A stretch of DNA of 64,000 nucleotides from an uncultured Rikenellaceae bacterium (GCA_944325305.1 CALUZO010000018.1:39718-103717); one strand, 5' to 3'. Positions 26,989-37,597 are shown, counted from the stretch's first letter. Program-made: numbers and translations. The notes: generated from the letters alone by a model not told the origin.

Positions 26989-27534
26989 ATGGCCATAAGA
27001 TTCTATAATGAAGATTGCAACTACGTGCTGAAAGGCAAACGTCTTATAAGTACATGGATCCGTGCAGCAATCGAAGAAGAGGGATTCGCAACGGGAGACA
27101 TATCTTACATCTTCTGTTCGCCCGAACGCCACATCGAGATCAACCGCAAATACCTCGGACACGACTACTACACCGATGTCATAACTTTCGATTACAGCGG
27201 TGCCGGACAGAACTCGAAAAGCGCCAATCCTGTATCGCGCGGGACCGACCGTACCGCAGCGGGTAGCGGAGAAGCCGAGCCCGAAACGGAAAATCCGTTT
27301 ACCGGCTCAAAACACAGCAAGGATCATCCACGCCTATCCATCAGCGGCGATATATTCATAGATCCAGCCACTGTGGCCTCCAACGCGGCGGAATATGGAG
27401 CCACCCCGAGAGAAGAGATGCTACGAGTACTCATTCACGGTGTTCTTCACCTTTGCGGATACAAGGACAAAAGCGAAACGGAAGCACGCATAATGCGCAA
27501 GAAAGAAAATTATTATCTCGCCAAATATCAATAG
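26989..27534 (+). CDS. ybeY: Endoribonuclease YbeY with internal insertion
   Basis: 181 aa against a usual 140-155. The metal motif is HGVLHLCGYKDK, with H150 and H154 present and Asp at position 160 where the canonical HGxLHLxGYDH has the third His. I recall similar KD variants in Bacteroidetes homologs. Residues about 70-114 are an inserted hydrophilic, low-complexity loop (N/S/T/E/G-rich) between the VITFDY strand and SGDIFID. YbeY acts in 16S rRNA 3' maturation and ribosome quality control. Sits 25 bases after envC. Confidence 0.92.
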   Translation: MAIRFYNEDCNYVLKGKRLISTWIRAAIEEEGFATGDISYIFCSPERHIEINRKYLGHDYYTDVITFDYSGAGQNSKSANPVSRGTDRTAAGSGEAEPETENPFTGSKHSKDHPRLSISGDIFIDPATVASNAAEYGATPREEMLRVLIHGVLHLCGYKDKSETEARIMRKKENYYLAKYQ

Positions 27535-27536
27535 AT

Positions 27537-28532
27537 ATGGAACAGTACAGGGCTTCGACTTCGAGGTATGAATCAATGTCTTACCGGCGCTGCGGCGGAA
27601 GCGGAGTGATGCTGCCGGCCATATCGCTGGGGCTGTGGCATAACTTCGGCAGTGTCGACAACTATGACAATTACAGTCAAATAGCATTCGCGGCATTCGA
27701 TAACGGGATAACACATTTCGACCTGGCCAACAACTACGGCCCCGAAGCCGGAAGCGCAGAGGAAAACTTCGGACGTATACTGCGGAACGGACTCGGCGCC
27801 TATCGCGACGAACTGATGATATCGACAAAGGCAGGCTATTACATGTGGCCCGGACCGTACGGCGACTGGGGCAGCCGAAAATACCTGATTGCCAGCCTCG
27901 ACCAAAGCCTCAAGAGAATGGGACTCGATTATGTCGACATATTCTATTCGCACCGTCCGGACCCCGCCACTCCGCTCGAAGAGACCATGGGTGCATTGTC
28001 CGACATTGTCCGCCAAGGCAAGGCCCTTTATGCAGGGATATCAAACTACAATCCCGAACAATCCCGCCGGGCCATCGAGATACTGAAGAAAAACGGTACG
28101 CCGTGTCTGATACACCAGGCAAAATACTCTATGTTCCAACGCTCGCCTGAAGACGGACTGCTCGACACGTTGGCCGAAGAAAACGTAGGGCTGATTGCGT
28201 TTTCGCCGTTGGCACAAGGAATGCTCACCGACAGATACCTGCACGGTATACCGGCTGATTCGCGTGCCGCCAGAGGAATGTTCCTCAAAAAAGAGCAGAT
28301 AACGGAGGAAAAACTCAAAAAAATCAGACAACTCAACAAGATAGCAGAATCACGAGGACAATCGTTGGCGCAAATGGCCCTGGCATGGCTCCTGAAAGAC
28401 GATCGTGTAACCAGCGTACTGATTGGCGCAAGTTCGGTGAAGCAACTTAAGGACAACCTCGCAGCAATGGAGAACACCGGCTTCCCGTCAGATCAACTCA
28501 CCGAGATCGACCGGATACTCAAGGAAGACTGA
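27537..28532 (+). CDS. Aldo/keto reductase, YghZ/L-glyceraldehyde-3-phosphate reductase type
   Basis: 331 aa from the ATG at 27537, two bases after ybeY. NADPH-dependent TIM-barrel reductase. Family hallmarks: N-terminal YRRCGGSGVMLPAISLGLW, catalytic-Asp region HFDLANNYGP, YWSxx equivalent YFYSHRPD, and SVLIGASSVKQLKDNL near the C-terminus for NADPH binding. The YghZ subfamily detoxifies methylglyoxal and reduces L-GAP; actual substrate not determinable. Confidence 0.92.
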   Translation: MEQYRASTSRYESMSYRRCGGSGVMLPAISLGLWHNFGSVDNYDNYSQIAFAAFDNGITHFDLANNYGPEAGSAEENFGRILRNGLGAYRDELMISTKAGYYMWPGPYGDWGSRKYLIASLDQSLKRMGLDYVDIFYSHRPDPATPLEETMGALSDIVRQGKALYAGISNYNPEQSRRAIEILKKNGTPCLIHQAKYSMFQRSPEDGLLDTLAEENVGLIAFSPLAQGMLTDRYLHGIPADSRAARGMFLKKEQITEEKLKKIRQLNKIAESRGQSLAQMALAWLLKDDRVTSVLIGASSVKQLKDNLAAMENTGFPSDQLTEIDRILKED

Positions 28533-28731
28533 AAATGCCGACAAACAATACCTACCTACTTGAAAAGGATACGAGCCAAATTCCTCTGCAAACAATCAGG
28601 CAAAGCCACCCCAAATTGGGATGCGGACGGAGGGAGCAAGCAAGCGATGGATTCTGACCTGACGTCATAATATTAAAATCCCGCAAAGCACAGACCTCCC
28701 CAGAAGGCAGTAAAATAACAACCCAAAAGGA

Positions 28732-29175
28732 TTATTTCTCGCACTCCTCGGCAGGTATCTTGACGGTTTCTATGCCCACTTTGCGAAGAAGTTCGAGACC
28801 ATCCTCCGAATGGTAATCGTCACAGTAAACAATGCGGATTATACCAGCCTGGATAATCAGTTTGGCACACTCGATACATGGCGATGCCGTTACGTAAAGA
28901 GTAGCCCCTTCGCTGCTGTTGGCACTCTTGGCGACTTTGGTTATGGCATTGGCCTCGGCATGAAGAACATAAGGCTTGGTCTTCCCCATATCGTCTTCAC
29001 AAACGTTCTCAAATCCCGAAGGAGTGCCGTTATAGCCGTCCGATATGATCATTTTATCCTTCACGATCAACGCTCCGACCTGCCTGCGGACGCAGTAGGA
29101 ATTCTCGCTCCATATACGGGCCATCCGTATATACCGGATATCGAGTTGACGTTGTTTTTCTTCCTTGTATCCCAT
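28732..29175 (-). CDS. dCMP deaminase / ComEB-like deoxycytidylate deaminase
   Basis: 147 aa. Zinc-dependent cytidine deaminase fold: HAEANAI (His ligand and catalytic Glu, about residue 71) and SPCIECAKLI (Cys ligands, about residue 99). Converts dCMP to dUMP for dTMP synthesis. It lies 33 bases downstream of rnhB on the same strand. The 200 bases between its end and the aldo/keto reductase show no feature I can name. Confidence 0.93.
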   Translation of the reverse strand: MGYKEEKQRQLDIRYIRMARIWSENSYCVRRQVGALIVKDKMIISDGYNGTPSGFENVCEDDMGKTKPYVLHAEANAITKVAKSANSSEGATLYVTASPCIECAKLIIQAGIIRIVYCDDYHSEDGLELLRKVGIETVKIPAEECEK

Positions 29176-29208
29176 AGCTGTAATTTTTACATCTTGTCGT
29201 CCGCCGCG

Positions 29209-29811
29209 CTAAAATAACCTCAACTGGTCAACAGAGTGGTTGAAACTGCGCCTGTGTTCATCGGTTATGCCGTATTCCGCGATAGCAAGCCTGTGCTCTT
29301 TCGTAGGATAACCCTTGTTGCGCTCCCAACCATATTGCGGATACCGTGCAGCCAATCTGAGCATATACTCGTCACGATGGGTTTTGGCCAGTACCGATGC
29401 GGCTGCTATATTGGCATATTTGCCGTCACCCCCTACGATACACCTGTAAGGTATCTCGAGCGATGTGCGAAACCTGTTGCCGTCGATAAGAAGCATTTGG
29501 GGCGTTACCTTCAGCGCCTTGACTGCTTCGCACATGGCTTCGAACGAGGCATTGAGAATGTTCACGTGGTCTATGCGCTCGGGAGAGACGCTTGCCACAG
29601 CCCATGCTACCGCTTCGGCCTCGATTATCTGCCGAAGCGCATTCCTGTTCTTCTCGCTCATCTGTTTGGAGTCGTTCAGCAAAGGGTTATGAAACCCTCG
29701 AGGCAAGATAACTGCGGCAGCGAAAACCGGTCCCGCAAGGCATCCACGACCGGCCTCATCGCATCCGGCCTCGACTAAATCATTCTGAAACGAAGGCTCC
29801 AGCATAGTCAA
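29209..29811 (-). CDS. rnhB: Ribonuclease HII
   Basis: 200 aa (or 198 if the ATG at 29805 is used). Acidic active-site motif CDEAGRGCLAGP near residue 18, second metal ligand region MLLIDGNRF near residue 110, and KTHRDEYM. Removes RNA from RNA/DNA hybrids, including single embedded ribonucleotides. Upstream of dCMP deaminase, so a likely two-gene nucleic-acid/nucleotide unit. Confidence 0.95.
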   Translation of the reverse strand: MTMLEPSFQNDLVEAGCDEAGRGCLAGPVFAAAVILPRGFHNPLLNDSKQMSEKNRNALRQIIEAEAVAWAVASVSPERIDHVNILNASFEAMCEAVKALKVTPQMLLIDGNRFRTSLEIPYRCIVGGDGKYANIAAASVLAKTHRDEYMLRLAARYPQYGWERNKGYPTKEHRLAIAEYGITDEHRRSFNHSVDQLRLF

Positions 29812-29817
29812 TCAATA

Positions 29818-29851
29818 CTTTTCCCGCATGCAACACTACATGCGGGAAAAG
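29818..29851 (-). terminator. 13-bp perfect hairpin between DUF2723 gene and rnhB
   Basis: CTTTTCCCGCATG (29818-29830) pairs with CATGCGGGAAAAG (29839-29851), loop of eight. There is no good T run on the minus side, so termination efficiency is uncertain. Confidence 0.55.
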
Positions 29852-29855
29852 AGCT

Positions 29856-32800
29856 TTATTTAAGTCCTATCGAAACAAAATAATCATCTATCTTATTGGC
29901 CTGCTCGTCCTGCCCGTAGGTACTGGCCAACAGATACATCATATGCAGCCACGTCACCTTCTCTTCCAGTTCGGGCATTACCATATCCTGGGTCGGGCCA
30001 TCGAACAATCCGCGTTTACCGCTTATGCTCCGTTCCGGGAAACGCAGGAAATAAGTTATATACTCCTTGCATATATCAGAGAACTCTTCGAGCAGGGCAT
30101 TCCCCTTATCTAATTCTCCTGCCTTGTAGTAATTCTCGATCAAGGGTGCAGTGTTGTAGTAATCGTAACCGACCTGTTTGCTCGGAAGCATCTCCAATGC
30201 CCTGTCCAGAGCCTGTACGGCACGTACGGTATCCCCTTCTGCCAGCAAACCTCCGGCCAGCCTTGCGAAAGCCTGTCGCGAACGAGCGGAACCAATCATG
30301 TGTCTTGTATGGAAATCACTGTATACGCGCGGATCTTTAAGGTTGGACCAACGGAACTGCTCCATAAGACGCGGATAAAGATATTCGGTGTCTACACGTC
30401 CGAATTCAGCATTATTGTCATTAATGATCGGAACGAGTCTGTATGACGATCCGTCGAACTGCAGGTAGTCGGTCAAGCCGAAGTCGGGCAGGAAATGTAT
30501 CTGCGTAAAGAATATCGGGCGTTTCCAGTCGAAATTAGCCAACAGGTCGAGGAACATCAGCTCATTGCGCACCAGATGATCTTTATTGAGCGTAATCACG
30601 ATAGTATCTTCCATCAGATGAGCGTCTTCCGGCTTAACTATCCCGCTTTCGACGGCATTCTGCTTATTGACCGGCAAAAGCAGTTTCTTGGTAGGCATGT
30701 AATCTCTGAATGTTCCATCGGAGAGTTCGACCTGGGTTTGGCGCGAATCGTTCTTGATAAAATTGATGGCATCCTTCAAATTTGCCTGCGGAACCTGGTC
30801 GAGTACGTAAATAACCTCATTCGTGTTGTTTACGTATTTGCTGCGGGGCAGCGAAAGCGGAAGTGGATCGGCTTCATTCGATTTCAGCTTCATCTGATCT
30901 ATGTACCAGTCGGCGGACAGGTAGCTCATGTTCATCACCTTGACATCGGTGCGTACTCCCTCAACCTCCTGATTGTACCACAGCGGGAAGGTATCGTTGT
31001 CTCCCGAACATACGAGTACCGAGTTCGGCAAGGTAGCCTCGAGGAAGTTGTATCCGACATCCCTGGCCGTATAACGGTGTGAACGGTCGTGGTCGTCCCA
31101 GTTCTGGGCCACGAGTATGCCGGGAACTACGGCACATACAACGATAGCTATGACTGCCGTCGCCACATTGTCCTTCTTCGAGAATCTTAATATAAGATCG
31201 CGCAACCACAACACTCCGAAACCTATCCATATACAGAAGGCATAGAAAGAGCCTGCATAGACATAGTCTCGCTCGCGCGGTTCTCCCGGAGTGGTGTTGA
31301 AATAGACAACCAGCGCTATCCCCATCATAACAAAAAGCCACATTACCACCACAAAGTTGCGCTTGTCGCGGACGAGCTGATATACGAGACCTATGACTCC
31401 GAGCAGGAACGGAAGGAAGAAATAGGTATTACGTCCCTTATTGTTGGCCATTTCGGAAGGCAGATTGTCTTGCGGGCCAAGGTACATCTTGTCTATGAAA
31501 TTTATCCCCGACAGCCAATTGCCGTCCGTGATCTGACCTGTCGACTGAACATCGCTCTGGCGTCCCACAAAGTTCCACAGGAAATAGCGCCAATACATGA
31601 AATTCATCTGGTAATTGAAGAAGAATTTCAGGTTGTCAGCCAAGGTCGGTACTATCACTGCTTTGCCGTCTATCACCTCGCGGCGTCCTTTGATATCGAC
31701 CCAATTTTTGTAAGCCTGTTCGTGCTGGGAGGAGTAGAGACGCGGGAAGAGATATTTGTACTGGTCCGGATATTTGTATCCGGTAAACATCTCGGCCTTT
31801 TGATACCTATCGCCTGCATCGTTCAGGTAATAGGTGTTCTCCGTCAACACCTCTTCAGGAGGAGAGGTATAATATTCACCGTAGAAAAGCGGACGATTGC
31901 CATACTGGTCGCGTCCTATCAGACGCTGAAGACCGTAAGGATTGCTCGGGTCGTTGCTGTTCATGGGCGGATTCACAGCCGCACGGATAACAACAGAAGC
32001 GTAGGAACCATAACCCAAAAGGATAACCGTAGTGCAAAGCACCAAGGTATTGGCCAAAGAATGTCCTTTTTTATGAGTATAGTACACACCCCATGCACAC
32101 AATGCAAACAGGGCAACGACAAAGAATACCAGCCCCGAATTGACAGGTAGTTTCAATCCGTTGACGAATATACGGTCGAAGAATGCCCCGACTGAGATCG
32201 AATAGGGCATTATGATATAGTTTATCGCGATTATGATCGCCCCCGAAGCAAGCGTAGCCCATACGATCCCTTTTGTCGTAACCTGCGGATATTTACGGAA
32301 ATAATAGACGAATACCAGGGCCGGTATCGTCAGCAGGTTAAGTATGTGTATCCCGATCGAGAGACCCATCAGATAGGCTATGAGTATGAGCCAGCGGTTC
32401 GAGTGCGGCTGGTCAGCCACATTCTCCCACTTCAGTATGGCCCAGAAAACCATTGCCGTAAACATCGACGACATGGAGTAGACCTCGCCCTCAACAGCCG
32501 AGAACCATTGGGTATCGGTCCAGCAATATGCCAGCGACCCTATCAGACCGGCACCCAACACCGTCCACATCTGACCTTTGGTCATTTCGTTGCCGTTCCT
32601 CTGATAGATCTTGCGGGCGAGGTGGGTGATGCTCCAGCACAGGAACAACACGGTAAAGGCACCGCAGAGCGATGACATGAGGTTGACCATCAATGCGGCC
32701 TTTTCGGGCGACGGAGCAAAGATCGTGAAGAAGCGCGCAATCATCATGAAGAGCGGCGCTCCGGGGGGGTGTCCCACTTCGAGTTTATAGGAGGTGGCTA

Positions 32801-32918
32801 TAAATTCCGCACAGTCCCACAGACTGGCCGTAGGTTCCATCGTCATGATGTAGGTGACAGCGGCCACCGCAAAGGCAAACCATCCGGTAATAAGATTGAA
32901 TTTCTTGTATTCGGTCAT
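29856..32918 (-). CDS. DUF2723 multi-spanning membrane protein (PMT-like glycosyltransferase suspected)
   Basis: 1020 aa. N-terminal DUF2723 block with the conserved LWDCAEFIATSYKLEVGHPP (about residues 33-52). About a dozen membrane helices cover residues 10-600. The non-membrane C-terminal half has TPR-like helices near 900-950 (AVQALDRALEMLPSKQVGYD). DUF2723 proteins are common in Bacteroidetes and are distantly related to protein O-mannosyltransferases; a role in surface glycosylation is inferred, not shown. Monocistronic, divergent from cysS. Confidence 0.92.
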   Translation of the reverse strand: MTEYKKFNLITGWFAFAVAAVTYIMTMEPTASLWDCAEFIATSYKLEVGHPPGAPLFMMIARFFTIFAPSPEKAALMVNLMSSLCGAFTVLFLCWSITHLARKIYQRNGNEMTKGQMWTVLGAGLIGSLAYCWTDTQWFSAVEGEVYSMSSMFTAMVFWAILKWENVADQPHSNRWLILIAYLMGLSIGIHILNLLTIPALVFVYYFRKYPQVTTKGIVWATLASGAIIIAINYIIMPYSISVGAFFDRIFVNGLKLPVNSGLVFFVVALFALCAWGVYYTHKKGHSLANTLVLCTTVILLGYGSYASVVIRAAVNPPMNSNDPSNPYGLQRLIGRDQYGNRPLFYGEYYTSPPEEVLTENTYYLNDAGDRYQKAEMFTGYKYPDQYKYLFPRLYSSQHEQAYKNWVDIKGRREVIDGKAVIVPTLADNLKFFFNYQMNFMYWRYFLWNFVGRQSDVQSTGQITDGNWLSGINFIDKMYLGPQDNLPSEMANNKGRNTYFFLPFLLGVIGLVYQLVRDKRNFVVVMWLFVMMGIALVVYFNTTPGEPRERDYVYAGSFYAFCIWIGFGVLWLRDLILRFSKKDNVATAVIAIVVCAVVPGILVAQNWDDHDRSHRYTARDVGYNFLEATLPNSVLVCSGDNDTFPLWYNQEVEGVRTDVKVMNMSYLSADWYIDQMKLKSNEADPLPLSLPRSKYVNNTNEVIYVLDQVPQANLKDAINFIKNDSRQTQVELSDGTFRDYMPTKKLLLPVNKQNAVESGIVKPEDAHLMEDTIVITLNKDHLVRNELMFLDLLANFDWKRPIFFTQIHFLPDFGLTDYLQFDGSSYRLVPIINDNNAEFGRVDTEYLYPRLMEQFRWSNLKDPRVYSDFHTRHMIGSARSRQAFARLAGGLLAEGDTVRAVQALDRALEMLPSKQVGYDYYNTAPLIENYYKAGELDKGNALLEEFSDICKEYITYFLRFPERSISGKRGLFDGPTQDMVMPELEEKVTWLHMMYLLASTYGQDEQANKIDDYFVSIGLK

Positions 32919-33114
32919 TTGTATGTAATTAGTCGGGAAACAGTACGCGATTTTCTCTCCGCTTTCGCCATACCTGCGGAGATCCGGTTATCGCACCGGC
33001 AATTATGGCCGTCATGTCGATAACTGCAAAACCGGCGTTTTATTGCCCTGTGTTTAATCGGATTGCGTAAAAACTTCGACTGCGGGCATACGAACCCCAG
33101 TCGCAAAGTTGATG

Positions 33115-33122
33115 CAAATTTA
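33115..33122 (-). promoter_or_regulatory. Candidate -7 element for the DUF2723 gene
   Basis: The + strand CAAATTTA is TAAATTTG on the minus strand, matching TAnnTTTG. No convincing -33 element at 19-21 bases. Confidence 0.35.
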
Positions 33123-33206
33123 AAAAAATTAACCTGTTGCATATTAATACTACCGGTTATTATTGAGAAAGTTGCTAATTTTACGCTGTTTTAACCAATA
33201 CGCACG

Positions 33207-34673
33207 ATGAAATCCGAACTCGTTTTATACAACACGCTTACCCGCGAGAAAGAACAATTCAGACCACTAAATCCACCTTTCGTGGGTCTCTACGTATGTG
33301 GCCCAACCGTTTACGGCGATCCGCACCTGGGGCATGCAAGGCCAGCCATCACGTTCGACCTGCTGTTCCGGTATCTGAAAGAAGAGGGTTACAAAGTGCG
33401 TTACGTGCGTAATATAACAGATGTCGGACACTTGCAGAACGATTCGGACGACGGCGAAGACAAACTCGAAGTCAAAGCCCGACTCGAAAATCTCGAACCG
33501 ATGGAGGTGGCGCAGTATTACACAGACCGCTACCATCGCGCCATGGACGAACTAAACATCCTACCACCGTCGATAGAACCGCGCGCATCGGGACATATCA
33601 TGGAGCAAATAGAGCTGGTGCAGGAGATTCTTGACAAAGGATTCGCATACGAAAGCAACGGATCGGTCTATTTCGACGTCGAAAAATACGCAGCTCAACA
33701 TGATTACGGCCAGCTTTCGGGACGCCGCATAGAAGACATGATCAGCAATACGCGCGAACTCGACGGACAGTCTGACAAACATAAGCCTCTCGATTTCGCC
33801 CTCTGGAAAAAGGCCTCGCCCGAACATATCATGCGTTGGAAAGCTCCATGGAGCATCGGATTTCCGGGATGGCATCTCGAATGCTCGGCTATGAGCGTCA
33901 AATATCTCGGTGAGGAGTTCGACATCCACGGCGGCGGGATGGACCTCATGTTCCCGCACCACGAATGCGAAATAGCTCAGAACACCGCCGCAAGCGGACA
34001 CGGCGCAGCGCATTACTGGATGCACAACAACATGATAACCATCGACGGACAGAAAATGGGAAAGTCGCTCGGAAACTTCATCACCCTTGATGAGATGTTC
34101 ACTGGAAAACATAAAATGTTGTCGCAGGCATATTCGCCGATGGTGATCCGTTTCTTCATCCTCCAGGCGCATTACCGTTCAACCCTCGACTTCAGCAACG
34201 AGGCGCTTCAGGCAGCAGAAAAAGGTCTCGCCCGCCTGATGACTGCGATAGAAACAATCGACAAGATCATGCCGGGGGAAACATCGAGCGTCGATGTCGC
34301 AGACCTCGAAACGAGATGCCGCGACGCAATGAACGACGACCTCAACTCTCCGATGGTAATATCCGCATTGTTCGACTGGGTGCGAATTATCAACCAGCTG
34401 CACGACGGAACTCAAACAATATCGGCCGAGGATCTGGATAGATTACGCAAAATCGTCCACAGGTTCGTGTTCGACATTCTCGGCCTGCGGAACGACGACG
34501 CGGCAGAAAAGAACGATCTCGTCGCCCCGCTCGTGGAGATGCTCCTGGGAATACGTCAACAGGCAAAGGCCAACAAGGACTGGGCCACATCAGACAAGAT
34601 ACGCGACGAACTCACCCGTATAGGTATCGAAGTGCACGACCGTAAGGACGGTTACGACTGGAGTCTCAAATAA
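33207..34673 (+). CDS. cysS: Cysteinyl-tRNA synthetase
   Basis: 488 aa, usual length. Class I synthetase with HLGH-type motif DPHLGHARP (near residue 37), zinc/cysteine ligands C29 (YVCGPTVYG), HLECSAMS and the PHHECE region, and KMSKS-type [10 protein letters not shown] near residue 285. C-terminal anticodon-binding helical region ends DGYDWSLK. Divergent from DUF2723, with a terminator downstream. Confidence 0.98.
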   Translation: MKSELVLYNTLTREKEQFRPLNPPFVGLYVCGPTVYGDPHLGHARPAITFDLLFRYLKEEGYKVRYVRNITDVGHLQNDSDDGEDKLEVKARLENLEPMEVAQYYTDRYHRAMDELNILPPSIEPRASGHIMEQIELVQEILDKGFAYESNGSVYFDVEKYAAQHDYGQLSGRRIEDMISNTRELDGQSDKHKPLDFALWKKASPEHIMRWKAPWSIGFPGWHLECSAMSVKYLGEEFDIHGGGMDLMFPHHECEIAQNTAASGHGAAHYWMHNNMITIDGQKMGKSLGNFITLDEMFTGKHKMLSQAYSPMVIRFFILQAHYRSTLDFSNEALQAAEKGLARLMTAIETIDKIMPGETSSVDVADLETRCRDAMNDDLNSPMVISALFDWVRIINQLHDGTQTISAEDLDRLRKIVHRFVFDILGLRNDDAAEKNDLVAPLVEMLLGIRQQAKANKDWATSDKIRDELTRIGIEVHDRKDGYDWSLK

Positions 34674-34780
34674 TCCTCCGAGGCCGAAGCACAGGATCAT
34701 TAACTGTTCCTTCTTGCAGGAAAGAATCGAGAAACTCTTCGGAGATACGACGTATCTTCATGATTATCCTCCACAATCAT

Positions 34781-34814
34781 AAATGGGCAGCCTGTACAAG
34801 GCTGCCCATTTATT
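34781..34814 (+). terminator. Terminator between convergent cysS and queD
   Basis: AAATGGGCAGCC (34781-34792) pairs with GGCTGCCCATTT (34800-34811), loop of seven. Could serve both directions. Confidence 0.8.
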
Positions 34815-34909
34815 GTAATAATCGCAGAAAACGAAGTTACGGAAAATTTTCCCGGGCCTCTTTTAAAAAGAGAATAAAATATCAATGTCTGCGTCTTTGG
34901 CCTCCGGAA

Positions 34910-35359
34910 CTATTGGTCTGCGGCAAACCACTCGGCAAACGAGGTAGCCGTTTCATGCAACCGCATCGAGTAAAGTCTGACTCGGGAGGGCAATTCCGCC
35001 GCAATCATAGCGGCAAAATGCGCTATCATATTCTCGCATGTGGGCTGGTAATCTGAAACTACAACCCTGGAAAAACGACCTGCGAGCATATCTACAACCA
35101 TCGCATTCGACGGTGTGCGCCTCATTACCAGCGAATGGTCGTACTTGTCTACTATGAGTCTGTTGACTATCTTTTTCAACTCGCCGAAATCCATGACCAT
35201 TCCGTATTTCGGATCATCGGGATTGTCCGAAGGCTCCCCTACAACGGTGACGAACATCCGGTAGGAGTGTCCGTGAATCTGACTGCACAAGCCGTCATAA
35301 CCCTCCAACGCATGGGACATCTCGAATGAAAATTCCTTAGTGAGCCTGATTACAGCCAT
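34910..35359 (-). CDS. queD: 6-carboxytetrahydropterin synthase QueD / PTPS family
   Basis: 149 aa. Catalytic Cys and zinc histidines in CSQIHGHSY (residues about 27-35) plus His in FEMSHAL, and the C-terminal catalytic HETATSF. QueD makes 6-carboxy-tetrahydropterin from dihydroneopterin triphosphate for queuosine; PTPS homologs make tetrahydropterin, so the exact activity is inferred. Follows the Lrp-type gene by 4 bases on the same strand. Confidence 0.9.
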   Translation of the reverse strand: MAVIRLTKEFSFEMSHALEGYDGLCSQIHGHSYRMFVTVVGEPSDNPDDPKYGMVMDFGELKKIVNRLIVDKYDHSLVMRRTPSNAMVVDMLAGRFSRVVVSDYQPTCENMIAHFAAMIAAELPSRVRLYSMRLHETATSFAEWFAADQ

Positions 35360-35363
35360 ACTC

Positions 35364-35837
35364 TTAATCTTTGATAAGTCCTACATCCACCTGCCTCGAA
35401 AAAGCCTCGGTAAGCGATATGAACGTTTCCGTATTCGTTACCCACGGAATGCCCAACACACCTTTGAATATAGTGTTCATAAGATGCTCATTGTCGACAC
35501 AGTATATTTTAATGAGAAGATTATACTTCCCGGTGATAAAATGACACTCGACAATCTCCTTCATCTCCAGCATCTTATCGACCGTCTCCTGATATCTCGT
35601 CGGATCCGTGATCCGTATGCCGACTATGGCACACACATCAAACCCGAGACTCTTCGGATTCACCTCAAGCCTGGAACCCAGTATTATACCCGCATCATCG
35701 AGTTTCTTTACCCTCTGATGAATCGCAGTGCCGGAAATTCCGCATTCACGGGCAATCTCCAAAAACGGCATACGCGCATTCCGAATAAGATACTGAAGAA
35801 TTTTTTTGTCTATTTCGTCAATAAGCACTTTAGGCAT
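35364..35837 (-). CDS. Lrp/AsnC-family transcriptional regulator
   Basis: 157 aa from the ATG at 35837 (MPKVLIDEIDKKILQYL). Longer in-frame starts exist but add a non-family tail. N-terminal winged helix-turn-helix (EIARECGISGTAIHQRVKKL, about residues 26-45) and C-terminal RAM ligand-binding domain (IVGIRITDP, FHITGKYN-type core, here CHFITGKYNLLIKIY). Feast/famine regulators respond to amino acids; ligand unknown. Probably cotranscribed with queD. Confidence 0.93.
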   Translation of the reverse strand: MPKVLIDEIDKKILQYLIRNARMPFLEIARECGISGTAIHQRVKKLDDAGIILGSRLEVNPKSLGFDVCAIVGIRITDPTRYQETVDKMLEMKEIVECHFITGKYNLLIKIYCVDNEHLMNTIFKGVLGIPWVTNTETFISLTEAFSRQVDVGLIKD

Positions 35838-35949
35838 GGCAGTAAACGTTTTTATGCCATTCGCGGCATTTTGTTTCACTCCGTAAGCAAGATGCCACTT
35901 ATTCGGAGACAGTCGTACCTTTTGGCAGTTTTTACTTACAAATTGTTAG

Positions 35950-35957
35950 CAAAGGTA
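35950..35957 (-). promoter_or_regulatory. Candidate -7 element for the Lrp-queD unit
   Basis: The + strand CAAAGGTA is TACCTTTG on the minus strand. An ATTG-like -33 lies about 21 bases further upstream. It implies a leader of about 100 bases. Confidence 0.4.
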
Positions 35958-36011
35958 CTTTTTTAAAACAAAAAACACCAATTTCAAGTGTAAATATTAT
36001 CCTATATTTCG

Positions 36012-36019
36012 TAACTTTG
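36012..36019 (+). promoter_or_regulatory. Candidate -7 element for pgk
   Basis: TAACTTTG matches TAnnTTTG about 125 bases before the pgk start. The -33 is poor. Divergent from the Lrp promoter 55 bases away, so the two may share regulation. Confidence 0.35.
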
Positions 36020-36142
36020 AAGCCGTTATGCGCGAAAACCCCCGAACATTGCGTTCGACATAACCATATTATCCATACACCAAGAGGTTTGGCGCCCACG
36101 AATACCGGATAGAAAGTTTAACAATCTAAAAATATTTGTATT

Positions 36143-37402
36143 ATGTTCCCGATTGACAATTACGACTTCAAAGGAAAACGCGCGATTATCCGCGTCGACT
36201 TCAATGTCCCGCTTAACGAAAAATTCGAGGTTACGGACGACACACGTATCCGTGCTGCCATCCCGACAATCAAAAAAGTACTTGAAAAAGGCGGTTCGGT
36301 AATCCTCATGTCACATCTTGGCCGTCCGAAAAAGAACAACGACGACAAATATTCGCTGAGTCATATCGTTGGAGCAGTCGAAAAACGCCTCGGTGTCAAA
36401 GTAATGTTCGCCGGCGACAGCATGGGTGAGAAAGCTGCAGAAATGGCTAAAAACCTCAAACCGGGCCAAGTGATGATGCTCGAAAACCTCCGATTCTACG
36501 CAGAAGAAGAGGGTAAACCGCGCGGACTTGCCGAAGACGCTACCGAAGAACAGAAAAAAGAAGCCAAAAAAGCCGTCAAAGAATCACAGAAGAATTTTGT
36601 CAAGAAACTCGCTTCTTACGCCGACGTCTACATCAACGACGCTTTCGGTACGGCTCACCGCGCACACGCCTCGACCGCTCTTATCGCCGACTACTTCCCT
36701 CATGACAAAATGTTCGGTTACGTAATGGAAAACGAACTCAAGGCTATCGATTCCGTAATGGAAAAACCACAACGTCCGTTCGTAGCCATCATAGGCGGAT
36801 CGAAAGTATCGAGCAAGATCACCATCATCGAAAAACTGATGGAACGCGTCGACAGTCTTATCATCGGCGGCGGTATGACATACACCTTCATGGCAGCCCA
36901 GGGCGGTAAGATCGGCGGCAGCATCAACGAACCCGATCAGTATCAGACAGCTCTCGACATCCTCGCAAAAGCAAAAGCAAAAGGTATCGAGATTGTGATG
37001 GCTGAAGATGCTCTCTGCGCCGACGCCTTCAGCGAAGATGCCAACACTCAGGTGTGTCCGTCGAACGACATCCCTGACGGATGGGAAGGCCTCGATATCG
37101 GCCCGAAAGCAATAGAAAGTTTCAAAAACCACATCATAAAATGCAAAACCATCCTGTGGAACGGTCCTGTAGGTGTGTTCGAAATGGATAAATTCGCAGG
37201 CGGAACCAAAGCGGTTGCAGAAGCCATCGTAGAAGCTACTGCTAAAGGAGCATACTCGCTCATAGGCGGAGGTGACTCGGTTGCCGCAATCAACAAGTTC
37301 GGCCTGGCCGACAAGGTAAGCTACGTATCGACCGGTGGCGGAGCCCTGCTCGAATACATGGAAGGCAAAGAACTCCCCGGCGTAGCTGCTATCAGAAAAT
37401 AA
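36143..37402 (+). CDS. pgk: Phosphoglycerate kinase
   Basis: 419 aa. Signature [11 protein letters not shown] near the N-terminus, [16 protein letters not shown], and ADP-binding [13 protein letters not shown] near the C-terminus. Interconverts 1,3-bisphosphoglycerate and 3-phosphoglycerate in glycolysis. A lysine-rich insertion around residue 140 ([17 protein letters not shown]) is charged but in frame. Single gene with its own terminator. Confidence 0.98.
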   Translation: MFPIDNYDFKGKRAIIRVDFNVPLNEKFEVTDDTRIRAAIPTIKKVLEKGGSVILMSHLGRPKKNNDDKYSLSHIVGAVEKRLGVKVMFAGDSMGEKAAEMAKNLKPGQVMMLENLRFYAEEEGKPRGLAEDATEEQKKEAKKAVKESQKNFVKKLASYADVYINDAFGTAHRAHASTALIADYFPHDKMFGYVMENELKAIDSVMEKPQRPFVAIIGGSKVSSKITIIEKLMERVDSLIIGGGMTYTFMAAQGGKIGGSINEPDQYQTALDILAKAKAKGIEIVMAEDALCADAFSEDANTQVCPSNDIPDGWEGLDIGPKAIESFKNHIIKCKTILWNGPVGVFEMDKFAGGTKAVAEAIVEATAKGAYSLIGGGDSVAAINKFGLADKVSYVSTGGGALLEYMEGKELPGVAAIRK

Positions 37403-37511
37403 GACGAAAACATACCCGGATGCCGTTATCCTGTCGATTGCACACATGCGACACATGATTTGCAACGTTATTCGGAACATTTCGGGGAAAATAACACCAA
37501 CTCCATACTGC

Positions 37512-37548
37512 AATAAAAGGGGGCCAAGCATTGTGCTCCCTTTTATTT
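37512..37548 (+). terminator. Terminator of pgk
   Basis: AATAAAAGGG (37512-37521) pairs with CCCTTTTATT (37538-37547), then a T-rich end. Confidence 0.8.
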
Positions 37549-37597
37549 TCGTGACGCCCCTGTGGAATCGTCACGTCCGCCAGCAACTCTCCAAAAC

